Source: Actinernus sp. WN-2022 (Eukaryota > Cnidaria > Anthozoa > Actiniaria > Actinernidae). From it: a stretch of 64,000 bases of DNA. The translations under genes were made by a program, and so were the position numbers. The DNA lies in the NCBI GenBank assembly GCA_030867875.1, contig JAOWCC010000439.1:1-64000 (forward strand). Direction: 5' to 3'. Under the pieces are notes generated by a model. That model was not told the origin of the DNA. It searched no databases and saw nothing but the letters and a program-made list of their open reading frames with translations. Of this stretch, positions 40,475-52,000 are shown piece by piece; the stretch's first letter is position 1; every line of letters begins with the position of its first letter.

Positions 40475-43400
40475 ATCAGGAACTCGTCTTTTTGCCGTTT
40501 ACTTGAAAGGGCAAATGACAGCTAAAGATTTTTCTGGCCTTTCTAGCCTATAATTTACTTGTGTTGTGTTAGATCTATCCCATAATTTCTTTATTGGAGA
40601 GCTAGAGGTTTGGGTTTGGTTAGAAAAAGGCCATTTTCTGGTATTTGTACTCAATATACAGGAAACTTCCATAGATTAATCTTAATCTACAGGAAGAGAA
40701 CGTTGTATTGCCGTATAGTGCATCGAAATCCATTAAAAGCTCGAGAAATGGCGCCACATTGACATTTAGGTAACATAAGTAAGTTAATGTGTACCTGTTG
40801 TCTTTAAAAGCCAGAAAGTCACTTTTCAACTTTTTTCCCCGGATTTTTGATAGACCTAACGGAAAATGCTCATTGTCACTAAGCAAATCGTCACGCCAAA
40901 CTTCAGACAAATCGGTTGTTCACGAAAAAGTTCGAAATTCTACACCCCTCCCCCCCCCCCCCCCCTACCCCCATAAAATACCTAGAGATCAGGAACTCAC
41001 CTTTTTGCCGTTTTCTTGAAAGGGCAAATGACAGCTAAAGATTTTTCTGGCCTTTCTAGCCTATAATTTACTTGTGTTGTGTTAGATCTATCCCATAATT
41101 TCTTTATTGGAGAGCTAGAGGTTGGGTTTGGTTAGAAAAAGGCCATTTTCTGGTATTTGTACTCAATATACAGCAAACTTCCATCGATTAATCTTAATCT
41201 ACAGGAAGAGAACGTTGTATTGCCGTATAGTGCATCGAAATCCATTAAAAGCTCGAGAAATGGCGCCACATTGACATTTAGGTAACATAAGTAAGTTAAT
41301 GTGTACCTGTTGTCTTTAAAAGCCAGAAAGTCACTTTTCAACTTTTTTTCCCGGATTTTTGTCAGACCTAGCGGAAAATGCTCATTGACACTAAGCAAAT
41401 CGTCACGCCAAACTTCAGGCAAATCGGTTGTTCACGAAAAAGTTCGAAATTCTACACCCCTCCACTCAAAACACCCTCCCCCCATAAAATACCTAGAGAT
41501 CAGGAACTCGTCTTTTTGCCGTTTTCTTGAAAGGGCAAATGACAGCTAAAGATTTTTCTGGCCTTTCTAGCCTATAATTTACTTGTGTTGTGTTAGATCT
41601 ATCCCATAATTTCTTTATTGGAGAGCTAGAGGTTTGGGTTTGGTTAGAAAAAGGCCATTTTCTGGTATTTGTACTCAATATACAGGAAACTTCCATCGAT
41701 TAATCTTAATCTACAGGAAGAGAACGTTGTATTGCCGTATAGTGCATCGAAATTCATTAAAAGCTCGAGAAATGGCGCCACATTGACATTTAGGTAACAT
41801 AAGTAAGTTAATGTGTACCTGTTGTCTTTAAAAGCCAGAAAGTCACTTTTCAACATTTTTTTCCCCGATTTTTGTCAGACCTAGCGGAAAATGCTCATTG
41901 TCACTAAGTAAATCGTCACGCCAAACTTCAGGCAAATCGGTTGTTCACGAAAAAGTTCGAAATTCTACACCCCTCCACTCAAAACACCCTCCCCCCCCCC
42001 CCCCCCCTACCCCCATAAAATACCTAGAGATCAGGAACTCGCCTTTTTGCCGTTTTCTTGAAAGGGCAAATGACAGCTAAAGATTTTTCTGGCCTTTCTA
42101 GCCTATAATTTACTTGTGTTGTGTTAGATCTATCCCATAATTTCTTTATTGGAGAGCTAGAGGTTTGGGTTTGGTTAGAAAAAGGCCATTTTCTGGTATT
42201 TGTACTCAATATACAGGAAACTTCCATCGATTAATCTTAATCTACAGGAAGAGAACGTTGTATTGCCGTATAGTGCATCGAAATTCATTAAAAGCTCGAG
42301 AAATGGCGCCACATTGACATTTAGGTAACATAAGTAAGTTAATGTGTACCTGTTGTCTTTAAAAGCCAGAAAGTCACTTTTCAACATTTTTTTCCCCGAT
42401 TTTTGTCAGACCTAGCGGAAAATGCTCATTGTCACTAAGCAAATCGTCACGCCAAACTTCAGGCAAATCGGTTGTTCACGAAAAAGTTCGAAATTCTACA
42501 CCCCTCCACTCAAAACACCCTCCCCCCCCCCCCCTCCCCCCATAAAATACCTAGAGATCAGGAACTCGTCTTTTTGCCGTTTTCTTGAAAGGGCAAATGA
42601 CAGTTAAAGATTTTTCTGGCCTTTCTAGCCTATAATTTACTTGTGTTGTGTTAGATCTATCCCATAATTTCTTTATTGGAGAGCTAGAGGTTTGGGTTTG
42701 GTTAGAAAAAGGCCATTTTCTGGTATTTGTACTCAATATACAGGAAACTTCCATAGATTAATCTTAATCTACAGGAAGAGAACGTTGTATTGCCGTATAG
42801 TGCATTGAAATCCATTAAAAGCTCGAAAAATGGCGCCACATTGACATTTAGGTAACATAAGTAAGTTAATGTGTACCTGTTGTCTTTAAAAGCCAGAAAG
42901 TCACTTTTCAACTTTTTTTCCCGGATTTTTGATAGACCTAACGGAAAATGCTCATTGTCACTAAGCAAATCGTCACGCCAAACTTCAGACAAATCGGTTG
43001 TTCACGAAAAAGTTCGAAATTCTACACCCCTCCACTCAAAACACCCTCCCCCCATAAAATACCTAGAGATCAGGAACTCGTCTTTTTGCCGTTTTCTTGA
43101 AAGGGCAAATGACAGCTAAAGATTTTTCTGGCCTTTCTAGCCTATAATTTACTTGTGTTGTGTTAGATCTATCCCATAATTTCTTTATTGGAGAGCTAGA
43201 GGTTGGGTTTGGTTAGAAAAAGGCCATTTTCTGGTATTTGTACTCAATATACAGCAAACTTCCATCGATTAATCTTAATCTACAGGAAGAGAACGTTGTA
43301 TTGCCGTATAGTGCATCGAAATCCATTAAAAGCTCGAGAAATGGCGCCACATTGACATTTAGGTAACATAAGTAAGTTAATGTGTACCTGTTGTCTTTAA

Positions 43401-46400
43401 AAGCCAGAAAGTCACTTTTCAACTTTTTTTCCCGGATTTTTGTCAGACCTAGCGGAAAATGCTCATTGACACTAAGCAAATCGTCACGCCAAACTTCAGG
43501 CAAATCGGTTGTTCACGAAAAAGTTCGAAATTCTACACCCCTCCACTCAAAACACCCTCCCCCCCATAAAATACCTAGAGATCAGGAACTCGTCTTTTTG
43601 CCGTTTTCTTGAAAGGGCAAATGACAGCTAAAGATTTTTCTGGCCTTTCTAGCCTATAATTTACTTGTGTTGTGTTAGATCTATCCCATAATTTCTTTAT
43701 TGGAGAGCTAGAGGTTTGGGTTTGGTTAGAAAAAGGCCATTTTCTGGTATTTGTACTCAATATACAGGAAACTTCCATCGATTAATCTTAATCTACAGGA
43801 AGAGAACGTTGTATTGCCGTATAGTGCATCGAAATCCATTAAAAGCTCGAGAAATGGCGCCACATTGACATTTAGGTAACATAAGTAAGTTAATGTGTAC
43901 CTGTTGTCTTTAAAAGCCAGAAAGTCACTTTTCAACTTTTTCCCCCCGATTTTTGATAGACCTAGCGGAAAATGCTCATTGTCACTAAGCAAATCGTCAC
44001 GCCAAACTTCAGGCAAATCGGTTGTTCACGAAAAAGTTCGAAATTCTACACCCCTCCACTCAAAACACCCTCCCCCCATAAAATACCTAGAGATCAGGAA
44101 CTCGTCTTTTTGTCGTTTTCTTGAAAGGGCAAATGACAGCTAAAGATTTTTCTGGCCTTTCTAGCCTATAATTTACTTGTGTTGTGTTAGATCTATCCCA
44201 TAATTTCTTTATTGGAGAGCTAGAGGTTTGGGTTTGGTTAGAAAAAGGCCATTTTCTGGTATTTGTACTCAATATACAGGAAACTTCCATCGATTAATCT
44301 TAATCTACAGGAAGAGAACGTTGTATTGCCGTATAGTGCATCGAAATCCATTAAAAGCTCGAGAAATGGCGCCACATTGACATTTAGGTAACATAAGTAA
44401 GTTAATGTGTACCTGTTGTCTTTAAAAGCCAGAAAGTCACTTTTCAACTTTTTTTCCCAGATTTTTGTCAGACCTAGCGGAAAATGCTCATTGTCACTAA
44501 GCAAATCGTCACGCCAAACCTCAGGGAAATCGGTTGTTCACGATTTTTTTCGAAATGCTCCACCCCACCACTCACAAAGCCCCCTCCCCCCATAAAATAC
44601 CTAGAGATCAGGAACTCGTCTTTTTGCCGTTTACTTGAAAGGGCAAATGACAGCTAAAGATTTTTCTGGCCTTTCTAGCCTATAATTTACTTGTGTTGTG
44701 TTAGATCTATCCCATAATTTCTTTATTGGAGAGCTAGAGGTTTGGGTTTGGTTAGAAAAAGGCCATTTTCTGGTATTTGTACTCAATATACAGCAAACTT
44801 CCATCGATTAATCTTAATCTACAGGAAGAGAACGTTGTATTGCCGTATAGTGCATCGAAATCCATTAAAAGCTCGAGAAATGGCGCCACATTGACATTTA
44901 GGTAACATAAGTAAGTTAATGTGTACCTGTTGTCTTTAAAAGCCAGAAAGTCACTTTTCAACTTTTTTTCCCAGATTTTTGTCAGACCTAGCGGAAAATG
45001 CTCATTGTCACTAAGCAAATCGTCACGCCAAACTTCAGGCAAATCGGTTGTTCACGAAAAAGTTCGAAATTCTACACCCCTCCACTCAAAACACCCTCCC
45101 CCCCCCCCCCCCCCCCTACCCCCATAAAATACCTAGAGATCAGGAACTCGCCTTTTTGCCGTTTTCTTGAAAGGGCAAATGACAGCTAAAGATTTTTCTG
45201 GCCTTTCTAGCCTATAATTTACTTGTGTTGTGTTAGATCTATCCCATAATTTCTTTATTGGAGAGCTAGAGGTTTGGGTTTGGTTAGAAAAAGGCCATTT
45301 TCTGGTATTTGTACTCAATATACAGGAAACTTCCATAGATTAATCTTAATCTACAGGAAGAGAACGTTGTATTGCCGTATAGTGCATTGAAATCCATTAA
45401 AAGCTCGAAAAATGGCGCCACATTGACATTTAGGTAACATAAGTAAGTTAATGTGTACCTGTTGTCTTTAAAAGCCAGAAAGTCACTTTTCAACTTTTTT
45501 TCCCGGATTTTTGATAGACCTAACGGAAAATGCTCATTGTCACTAAGCAAATCGTCACGCCAAACTTCAGACAAATCGGTTGTTCACGAAAAAGTTCGAA
45601 ATTCTACACCCCTCCACTCAAAACACCCTCCCCCCATAAAATACCTAGAGATCAGGAACTCGTCTTTTTGCCGTTTTCTTGAAAGGGCAAATGACAGCTA
45701 AATATTTTTCTGGCCTTTCTAGCCTATAATTTACTTCTGTTGTGTTAGATCTATCCCATAATTTCTTTATTGGAGAGCTAGAGGTTGGGTTTGGTTAGAA
45801 AAAGGCCATTTTCTGGTATTTGTACTCAATATACAGCAAACTTCCATCGATTAATCTTAATCTACAGGAAGAGAACGTTGTATTGCCGTATAGTGCATCG
45901 AAATCCATTAAAAGCTCGAGAAATGGCGCCACATTGACATTTAGGTAACATAAGTAAGTTAATGTGTACCTGTTGTCTTTAAAAGCCAGAAAGTCACTTT
46001 TCAACTTTTTTTCCCGGATTTTTGTCAGACCTAGCGGAAAATGCTCATTGACACTAAGCAAATCGTCACGCCAAACTTCAGGCAAATCGGTTGTTCACGA
46101 AAAAGTTCGAAATTCTACACCCCTCCACTCAAAACACCCTCCCCCCATAAAATACCTAGAGATCAGGAACTCGTCTTTTTGCCGTTTTCTTGAAAGGGCA
46201 AATGACAGCTAAAGATTTTTCTGGCCTTTCTAGCCTATAATTTACTTGTGTTGTGTTAGATCTATCCCATAATTTCTTTATTGGAGAGCTAGAGGTTTGG
46301 GTTTGGTTAGAAAAAGGCCATTTTCTGGTATTTGTACTCAATATACAGGAAACTTCCATCGATTAATCTTAATCTACAGGAAGAGAACGTTGTATTGCCG

Positions 46401-46672
46401 TATAGTGCATCGAAATCCATTAAAAGCTCGAGAAATGGCGCCACATTGACATTTAGGTAACATAAGTAAGTTAATGTGTACCTGTTGTCTTTAAAAGCCA
46501 GAAAGTCACTTTTCAACTTTTTCCCCCCGATTTTTGATAGACCTAGCGGAAAATGCTCATTGTCACTAAGCAAATCGTCACGCCAAACTTCAGGCAAATC
46601 GGTTGTTCACGAAAAAGTTCGAAATTCTACACCCCTCCACTCAAAACACCCTCCCCCCATAAAATACCTAGA

Positions 46673-46903
46673 GATCAGAAACTCGTCTTTTTGCCCTTTT
46701 CTTGAAAGGGCAACTGACAGCTAAAGATTTTCCTGGCCTTTCTAGCCTATAATTGAATTGTGTTGTCTTAGATCTATCCCATAATTTCTTTATTGGAGAG
46801 CTAGAGGTTTGGGTTTGGTTAGAAAAAGGCCATTTTCTGGTATTTGTACTCAATATACAGGAAACTTCCATCGATTAATCTTAATCTACAGGAAGAGAAC
46901 GTT
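46673..46903. repeat. Last, truncated satellite unit
   Basis: This 231-bp partial unit shares private variants with the unit at 34347 (CAGAAACTCG, GGCAACTGACAG, TTTTCCTGGCC, AATTGAATTGTG, TTGTCTTAG). It breaks off within AACGTT, after which sequence unrelated to the satellite begins (CATGACGCGCC). Confidence 0.9.
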
Positions 46904-46932
46904 CATGACGCGCCCCAGAGACCAAATTTTTG

Positions 46933-46961
46933 TTTTGCGAGGATTTGAAATCCTCGCAAAA
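46933..46961. repeat. Perfect 29-bp palindrome at the satellite edge
   Basis: The arm TTTTGCGAGGATTT is followed by one base (G) and its exact reverse complement. It lies 30 bp from the last satellite base. A second hairpin follows immediately. Confidence 0.9.
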
Positions 46962-46963
46962 TA

Positions 46964-46986
46964 ACCACAAGCTGCATATTTGTGGT
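46964..46986. repeat. Short hairpin, 7-bp arms, 9-base loop
   Basis: ACCACAA at 46964-46970 pairs with TTGTGGT at 46980-46986. Together with the palindrome just to its left it makes a double-hairpin structure beside the array boundary. Confidence 0.7.
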
Positions 46987-47312
46987 CAATTAGGTTACCA
47001 AAATATATGTGCGGCAGTCCAGTTTGTCACCTGGATCCATCTCAACTTGGTCAGTTTCCATTAACACTACTAACATAATCTGGAACTCCTGCTGAGCGTG
47101 TAGTCTTTGATCGTGAGTACGATGAGTAAATGCTTTCGCGGGAGAATTCTTTGGAAACTGGCAATTAATTACATGACTTTTTTATGTATTTATGTTCGAC
47201 ACAATTTCGGCTACGAAAGTTTGTCAATTTAATCTATTCATCCCGGGTATTCATCTATGTACAGGCTAATTAAGGAGATACATGTATGAACAGCTATACA
47301 CTCGATACGATA

Positions 47313-47369
47313 GTGTAAAAATAAGAAGTACACTATGAGTGCGGTGATTACACCGGTTCTTATTTACAC
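47313..47369. repeat. Nested inverted repeat spanning the kinase stop codon
   Basis: Outer arms GTGTAAAAATAAGAA (47313-47327) and TTCTTATTTACAC (47357-47369) pair with a two-base bulge. Inside is the tight hairpin CGGTG-ATTA-CACCG at 47342-47355. The stop codon (47360-47362) lies in the outer right arm. This may be a 3' UTR fold or the edge of a small element. Confidence 0.5.
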
Positions 47370-48625
47370 TCAGATAACACATTTTGAAGCATTTGTTTCA
47401 ACTCTGTCAGAATAGGTCTGCTACTTGGGAATTCAGAAATAGTTTGCCTCACAACAGCTCGAATGTTCTTATAAAATCCTAAAGACTGTGAAACAGACTT
47501 CACCATATAGCCTACAGAGTAGACATCACTGGCGGTACTTTGCTCGGATTTTCCATGTCTAACCTCGGGAGCTATGTATTCACCACACAGTTGTCTTTGG
47601 CGAATGTCCATGGTGCCTTTTTTCCTGCTTTTACCAAAGTCTATGATAATCGGAAAGTATTGATTGTTTTCTCGCTCATCGATTAAAATATTATTTGACT
47701 TAAGGTCATTATGTAAATATCCTTTAGAATGGATGTGCTCTAAGATAGAACACATATTTACAAATACACCGATGCACTGCCTTTCCGATAACAGCTTTGT
47801 GTTGGCAGCCTGCTGTAATGTCATTGCACTTCCGTTCACGCCATGAAACTGAAGCACCAAAGCGTATGGTTCTTCACGAGTTACCACACCAAAAAGTAGC
47901 GGCAATCCTTCGTGGTCCCCTAACGCAGTTATTATTCTTGCTTCATGGAGCACTTCTCTTTTCGCTCTCTCGTCTTCGACTGCAAGCCCTTTCGGAGTTC
48001 TTCGTTTCATTTTCTTCACGACAACATCTAGCCCCTTGTAGGTGGCAAGAAAGCATTCCCCGAAACTCCCACTGCCAATTGGTTCACTTGAAGCATAATG
48101 AAGCAAGTCTAAATTAATTTGCCTGAAGTCTGCTTTTCCATCCAGTTTGTTAGTTACCATTATTTTCTTTTTGCAACTGGCCGGCAACTGGCCGGCGGGT
48201 AGCTTTCGCTTCAGATTTGATGCGGTAGGTGTTGTGGCGTGTTGTTTCTGGCCGCTATGTGTTTCCCTTGTAAATGGTTTGCTGTACACAGCCTGTCGAG
48301 CCAGTCCACTGCAGCCGGCAAGAGCTAACTCTACCATCAGTTTACCTCTGTTACACATTTTGCTATTAGATGCATCCCCTCTCCCTTCTTTAGACTCTCG
48401 ACAGTCTTGTGCCGCGGAGGTTTTTCTGTCGACAGTAGGGCCTTGGGTGCTGGTGCGGGCTGCTGTATTTGGTTGATTGCCATGCTTACATGCTACCCAC
48501 GCCGCCCTTTTCTTTTCTTGTTGCCTTTTTCTCCATCGTTTCTTTTGTTCTTTTCTTTCTTCACACGTGTGTTCTCGGCTCTTTACCTCCCGCTTTTTAG
48601 TCGGCTTTTCAAAACTTTGATTCAT
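47360..48625 (-). CDS. Intronless protein kinase, 421 aa (TKL/Ser-Thr-like)
   Basis: A single open exon with a complete kinase domain in about residues 175-415. Glycine loop GSGSFG is at 184-189, the beta-3 Lys is K204 in VVVKK and the alpha-C Glu is probably E228. The catalytic loop HNDLKSNN is at 305-312 with D307 and N312, DFG is at 329-331, APE at 352-354, and D367 (DVYS) and R403 lie where kinases stabilise the C-lobe. All core catalytic residues are present, so it should be active on proteins. The HRD arginine is replaced by Asn, so control by activation-loop phosphorylation may differ. LKSNN fits either Ser/Thr or TKL kinases. Residues 1-165 are basic and low in complexity (Lys/Arg-rich 10-40), perhaps a nuclear-localising tail; no signal peptide or membrane segment is seen. 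Residues 141-149 contain a small LPAGQLPA duplication. Absence of introns suggests retrocopy origin. The ATG at 48625 is the first in frame. Confidence 0.88.
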   Translation of the reverse strand: MNQSFEKPTKKREVKSREHTCEERKEQKKRWRKRQQEKKRAAWVACKHGNQPNTAARTSTQGPTVDRKTSAAQDCRESKEGRGDASNSKMCNRGKLMVELALAGCSGLARQAVYSKPFTRETHSGQKQHATTPTASNLKRKLPAGQLPASCKKKIMVTNKLDGKADFRQINLDLLHYASSEPIGSGSFGECFLATYKGLDVVVKKMKRRTPKGLAVEDERAKREVLHEARIITALGDHEGLPLLFGVVTREEPYALVLQFHGVNGSAMTLQQAANTKLLSERQCIGVFVNMCSILEHIHSKGYLHNDLKSNNILIDERENNQYFPIIIDFGKSRKKGTMDIRQRQLCGEYIAPEVRHGKSEQSTASDVYSVGYMVKSVSQSLGFYKNIRAVVRQTISEFPSSRPILTELKQMLQNVLSECK

Positions 48626-49087
48626 TATTACTTTATTTTCAGGGAGCGAACGGTGTAGTGGCGCGTGCTTTTAGCTGACCAACTCCGGATGCGATTTCGC
48701 AATATGCCGCACTGCCCTGTTTGATTCGGCTGGAAACATTTATCTAGAGGGATGGTTAAAACAACGTTTAGTTCTTATTTCTTAAGCCCGCTTTGAAGTA
48801 ATAAATCTTTAAAATACTTCCACAATTAACTTATTAGTTGTTTATTTATCGATACTCGGAATATATATGAATTTTAAAGTCAACTAACAAAACATATTTA
48901 GTAGTTGAAAAATGTACTGGGACCCACCCTACTGAGTCTTCGATTTTACTTGATCACTGAATATAATCCCCTTCCGGTTACTTCCGACGCGTCTAGCCTG
49001 AAATATTTCAGCCGTCTCCTCTCAAAACACAAAACGTCGAGCTAGTCTCTTGCCATACCGTACTATAAAGCTATTTCCACTTGAGAA
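48626..49087. promoter_or_regulatory. Divergent upstream region of kinase and zinc-finger genes
   Basis: The 462 bp separating two start codons on opposite strands must hold both promoters and 5' UTRs. Two ETS-like cores on the minus strand (CTTCCGG at 48971-48977 and ACTTCCG at 48980-48986, plus-strand reading) lie about 100 bp before the zinc-finger ATG, where such sites often drive TATA-less promoters. An AT-rich stretch with ATATATAT lies near 48860. No experimental start site can be inferred. Confidence 0.4.
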
Positions 49088-52000
49088 ATGTCTACTTACT
49101 GGACAAAATGTAAATGCTGCGATCGCCATTTTAAAACGCTGTATTCTTTGCGGAAACATTATGGAAGTTGCCACCCAGAGTCGCAAGATGTAGATGGTCA
49201 ACACGATTTCTTCGACGAAGAGAGCCACGTGGTTAGCCATCCAAGACCAACACCAATCGACGGCAAAGATAACCAGCTCTACTCGTTGTGGCTTTCTGGT
49301 TTGACACAACGTATCAATGCCTCATTACATCCTTGCCTGCCAGGTAAGATTTTTATACACGAATTTAATTGTATTGTGTTTGTATCCCAAGCTGACGGTG
49401 TATACATTTCGAGATTACAGTGAATGTGTATGGGTCTGTACTTTTTTTTATCGATCTAGTTTTGTAGGAAATACAATATAATTGTTCCTGTGACTTGTCT
49501 TACTTGTTTTTTGTGTTATCGTTTGTGTCCAAAAGACATTTGAGGCGATTATGACTTAAACTGAGAGAGCAATATAAAATTAATTTTCCGAGACTTCCAA
49601 TCTCAAACTTGGGATGAATTAGGTAAACTGCCGAGTTAACTACTAGCAGAGAATCGGCCCAGAAAGTTAGGGGCCGTTGACATATTTACCTTTTCCACGC
49701 TTAACGTCAACTGGACGTTTAGGTCCCCTTGACGTCCACTTGGAATTTTGCTATTGTGTACTATAGAAAATGGGATATGGGAATGGTTTGGCTATTGCCA
49801 TTATTAGTGGGAGCAGTTGTATTAATTTCACTTATTAACTAATTGATACACTAGAACATCACAACTGACAACCAGTTTGTCGTTTCTCTTTTTCTTTACT
49901 TTTTATGTTCTGTTTTCAACATGAAATAAAAACATTGCTTTTGACAAAAATGCCACAGGCTAACGTCCACAACTTCATTCGCGTAACCCCCCCCCCCTCC
50001 CCCTAAAAAAAACGTGTCCAGTTGACGTTAAGCGTGGAAAAAGTGAATATGTCGACTGTCCCTTATTAGGAAGGACAGGGATACAAATGGCAATTCCATG
50101 GTGGGGTATGGCTTTTTTCTGGAACCCCACATTTGGGAATATTATATATTGGCACAAGTAATGCATGAATCAATGTTAAGCCGGAGGGGGGCAGGGGGGT
50201 CTCGGGGGTGTCGGGCAGATGTGCAGCATTTGATCAATCTTCGCATAATTTGATTACAAGCATTACCCCAGGGTGTGGACATTTGAATTCGACCGCTTGA
50301 GGAATGTGTCCTAGTCTCTTGTTTCCCAAGTCGCCATCTTGGATGTTGGAAGGTATGAATTTCAAAAAATGCGTTTTCATCTGTTTTCATTAAGTTAAAA
50401 AGAATGCTTCACATTTATTTGGGATCACCTCCAGTTCCCCCATTGTCTCAGCTTTATATTTATAGTTTAAGGAGGAATTTTGTTGCCCGGCTTAACATTG
50501 ATTCATGCATAATGTTTTCAAAGTTTTCTGTAATTGCAATAGCCATTAGGTGAAAACTTTGAAAACATTACGAGCGACTATTATACCCAAATTACCAGAT
50601 CGAATGTTTATAGCATACTCAACCAGGAGCTGGCCAATACTAGTAATGGCTCCCGACTCAACAAAATACCAATAAGTGACCGGTTCAAACAGGTGCCATC
50701 ACATGACCTGCTGAATTAAATAAAGGCAAACTTGCTACAATTTTCCTGCAAATGTGCAAAGTATAAAAGCTAAATGTTAATATTTCCATGGCAATTTTCA
50801 AATTGCACTCTTATTTCCTTGTTTAGCATTCTATTAATTTTCCTAGAAATGCACTGCCTCTCAGCCAATCAGAAATTTTGTTGAGTATACTATAAAGGAA
50901 ATAACAGTTTAGCTATTTAGTATGCAAGAGCCTAACTATTGGATGCTGGTGCCAGTATGTACATGGAATAGACCGCCCTTAATTCCTTTTAAGTCTCCCT
51001 CACAGCCATTTTTAGGGTCGTCAGGCAGCACTAGCCCAAAAAACCCTATGAATGGCTGGGAGGGAGACTACTCTTTTAGAATTATTTTTTAATTGATCAC
51101 CCCCTCTATTAATCCTCCTCTGCCTCCCCAATCATATAATTTGTATCTGCACAGAGACTTGACCATCCCCACTAATTATAAGTCATAGTGTGATATTTAG
51201 TAAAGTAATAGGGCAATCTTTTATACATGTATTTGTTTTATTTGATCTACAAAGTACTCACATATACTTGAGTATGCATGCATTAATTATTATCAGAAAG
51301 TCAGTAAAGCATCTCTTGTTTTGTCAAACAATCAATCATACTTGACTTTCTAATAAATTATGCATAAAAACAAATCTATTTCTGTTAAGATGAAATCCAT
51401 ATGTACATCCAACTTTCTTATACTCACTATTTATACATTGTATATACTATTACTATTTTGTTCTGAATCTCTATTGGTTCAATAGTATATTATAAATAGT
51501 TTTGTATATACATGTATAATACACCTTATTAAAATTAATAAATTCAGTCTCCCTATTTTGCTTTAAGGAACTTTTTAATCATACATAAAGCATCTTTTTA
51601 TTCTTATGTATATCCATTATTATAGGAAAGTGGTACAAAATAGAATATCAACAGCTGCCCACCACATTCTTCAAAGACTTGATCTACAAGTTAAATTGCT
51701 CCTTAAATGGAGTTCGGGATGCAAAGCATAAGCTACCCATTTACTCCCGGAAAACTCAGCGGCTTTCCTACAAGCTCTTCGACCAGGAAACCTTCATTAA
51801 CGCATTTGCTGAAACTGGCTTGGAGGTAAAAATGCAAGTTCTTTTCCATGGAGAGAATGAGATAGCCGACACAAATAATGACAGATCTAGAAGTGCAGAT
51901 GATTTGCTAGAAATGGCAAAAAGCAGAGGTATGGCAGCCCATGGCAGTTCCACTCGGCCAACATCTAAGTCCACTATTAATATTGGCGAAGGAGAGGGAA

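Larger units (their letters stand above)
1..46903. repeat. Satellite array, ~512-bp unit, about 90 full copies plus a partial copy
   Basis: Head-to-tail near-identical units. Using the first base of the window as unit start (GATCAGGAACTCG), units begin at 1, 513, 1037, 1564, 2085, 2612, 3137, 3671 and so on to 45650, 46161 and 46673. Most units are 511-535 bp; two deleted ones are 425-426 bp. Length differences come mostly from one poly-C tract near the unit end. Fixed landmarks in each unit are CTCGAG, GGCGCC and AACGTT palindromes and a TTTGGGTTTGG patch. The array is cut by the left window edge and ends inside a unit at 46903. Variation is mainly point substitutions and poly-C length, with no interruption by other DNA. 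No rRNA, snRNA or protein gene is recognisable in the unit. Chromosomal location (centromeric, subtelomeric or other) cannot be told from sequence alone. Confidence 0.98.
46904..47359. other. Flank between satellite and kinase gene
   Basis: Single-copy-looking sequence without a coding region I can support. It holds two adjacent hairpins at its left end, listed separately. It may also carry the kinase 3' UTR: ATTAAA on the minus strand at 47228-47233 is a possible variant polyadenylation signal about 130 bp past the stop codon. Confidence 0.5.

Noticed and set aside
1..46903. CENP-B box or telomere repeat in the satellite
   Set aside because: No match to the essential CENP-B box bases on either strand. 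GGTTTGGGTTTGG is a single short patch per unit, not a telomere array.
1..46903. CRISPR-like array
   Set aside because: The repeat is a 512-bp unit without unique spacers, in a eukaryotic context.
147..47000. Recurrent ORFs of 96 and 67 codons (minus strand) and 80-90 codons (plus strand) in nearly every satellite unit
   Set aside because: They recur only because the units are near-identical, they overlap each other on both strands, substitutions fall freely at replacement sites, and several units break them by indels. No promoter, splice pattern or known domain supports coding.
47664..48658. Plus-strand ORFs of 60-109 codons opposite the kinase
   Set aside because: Antisense shadows of a gene whose catalytic motifs are all intact on the minus strand.
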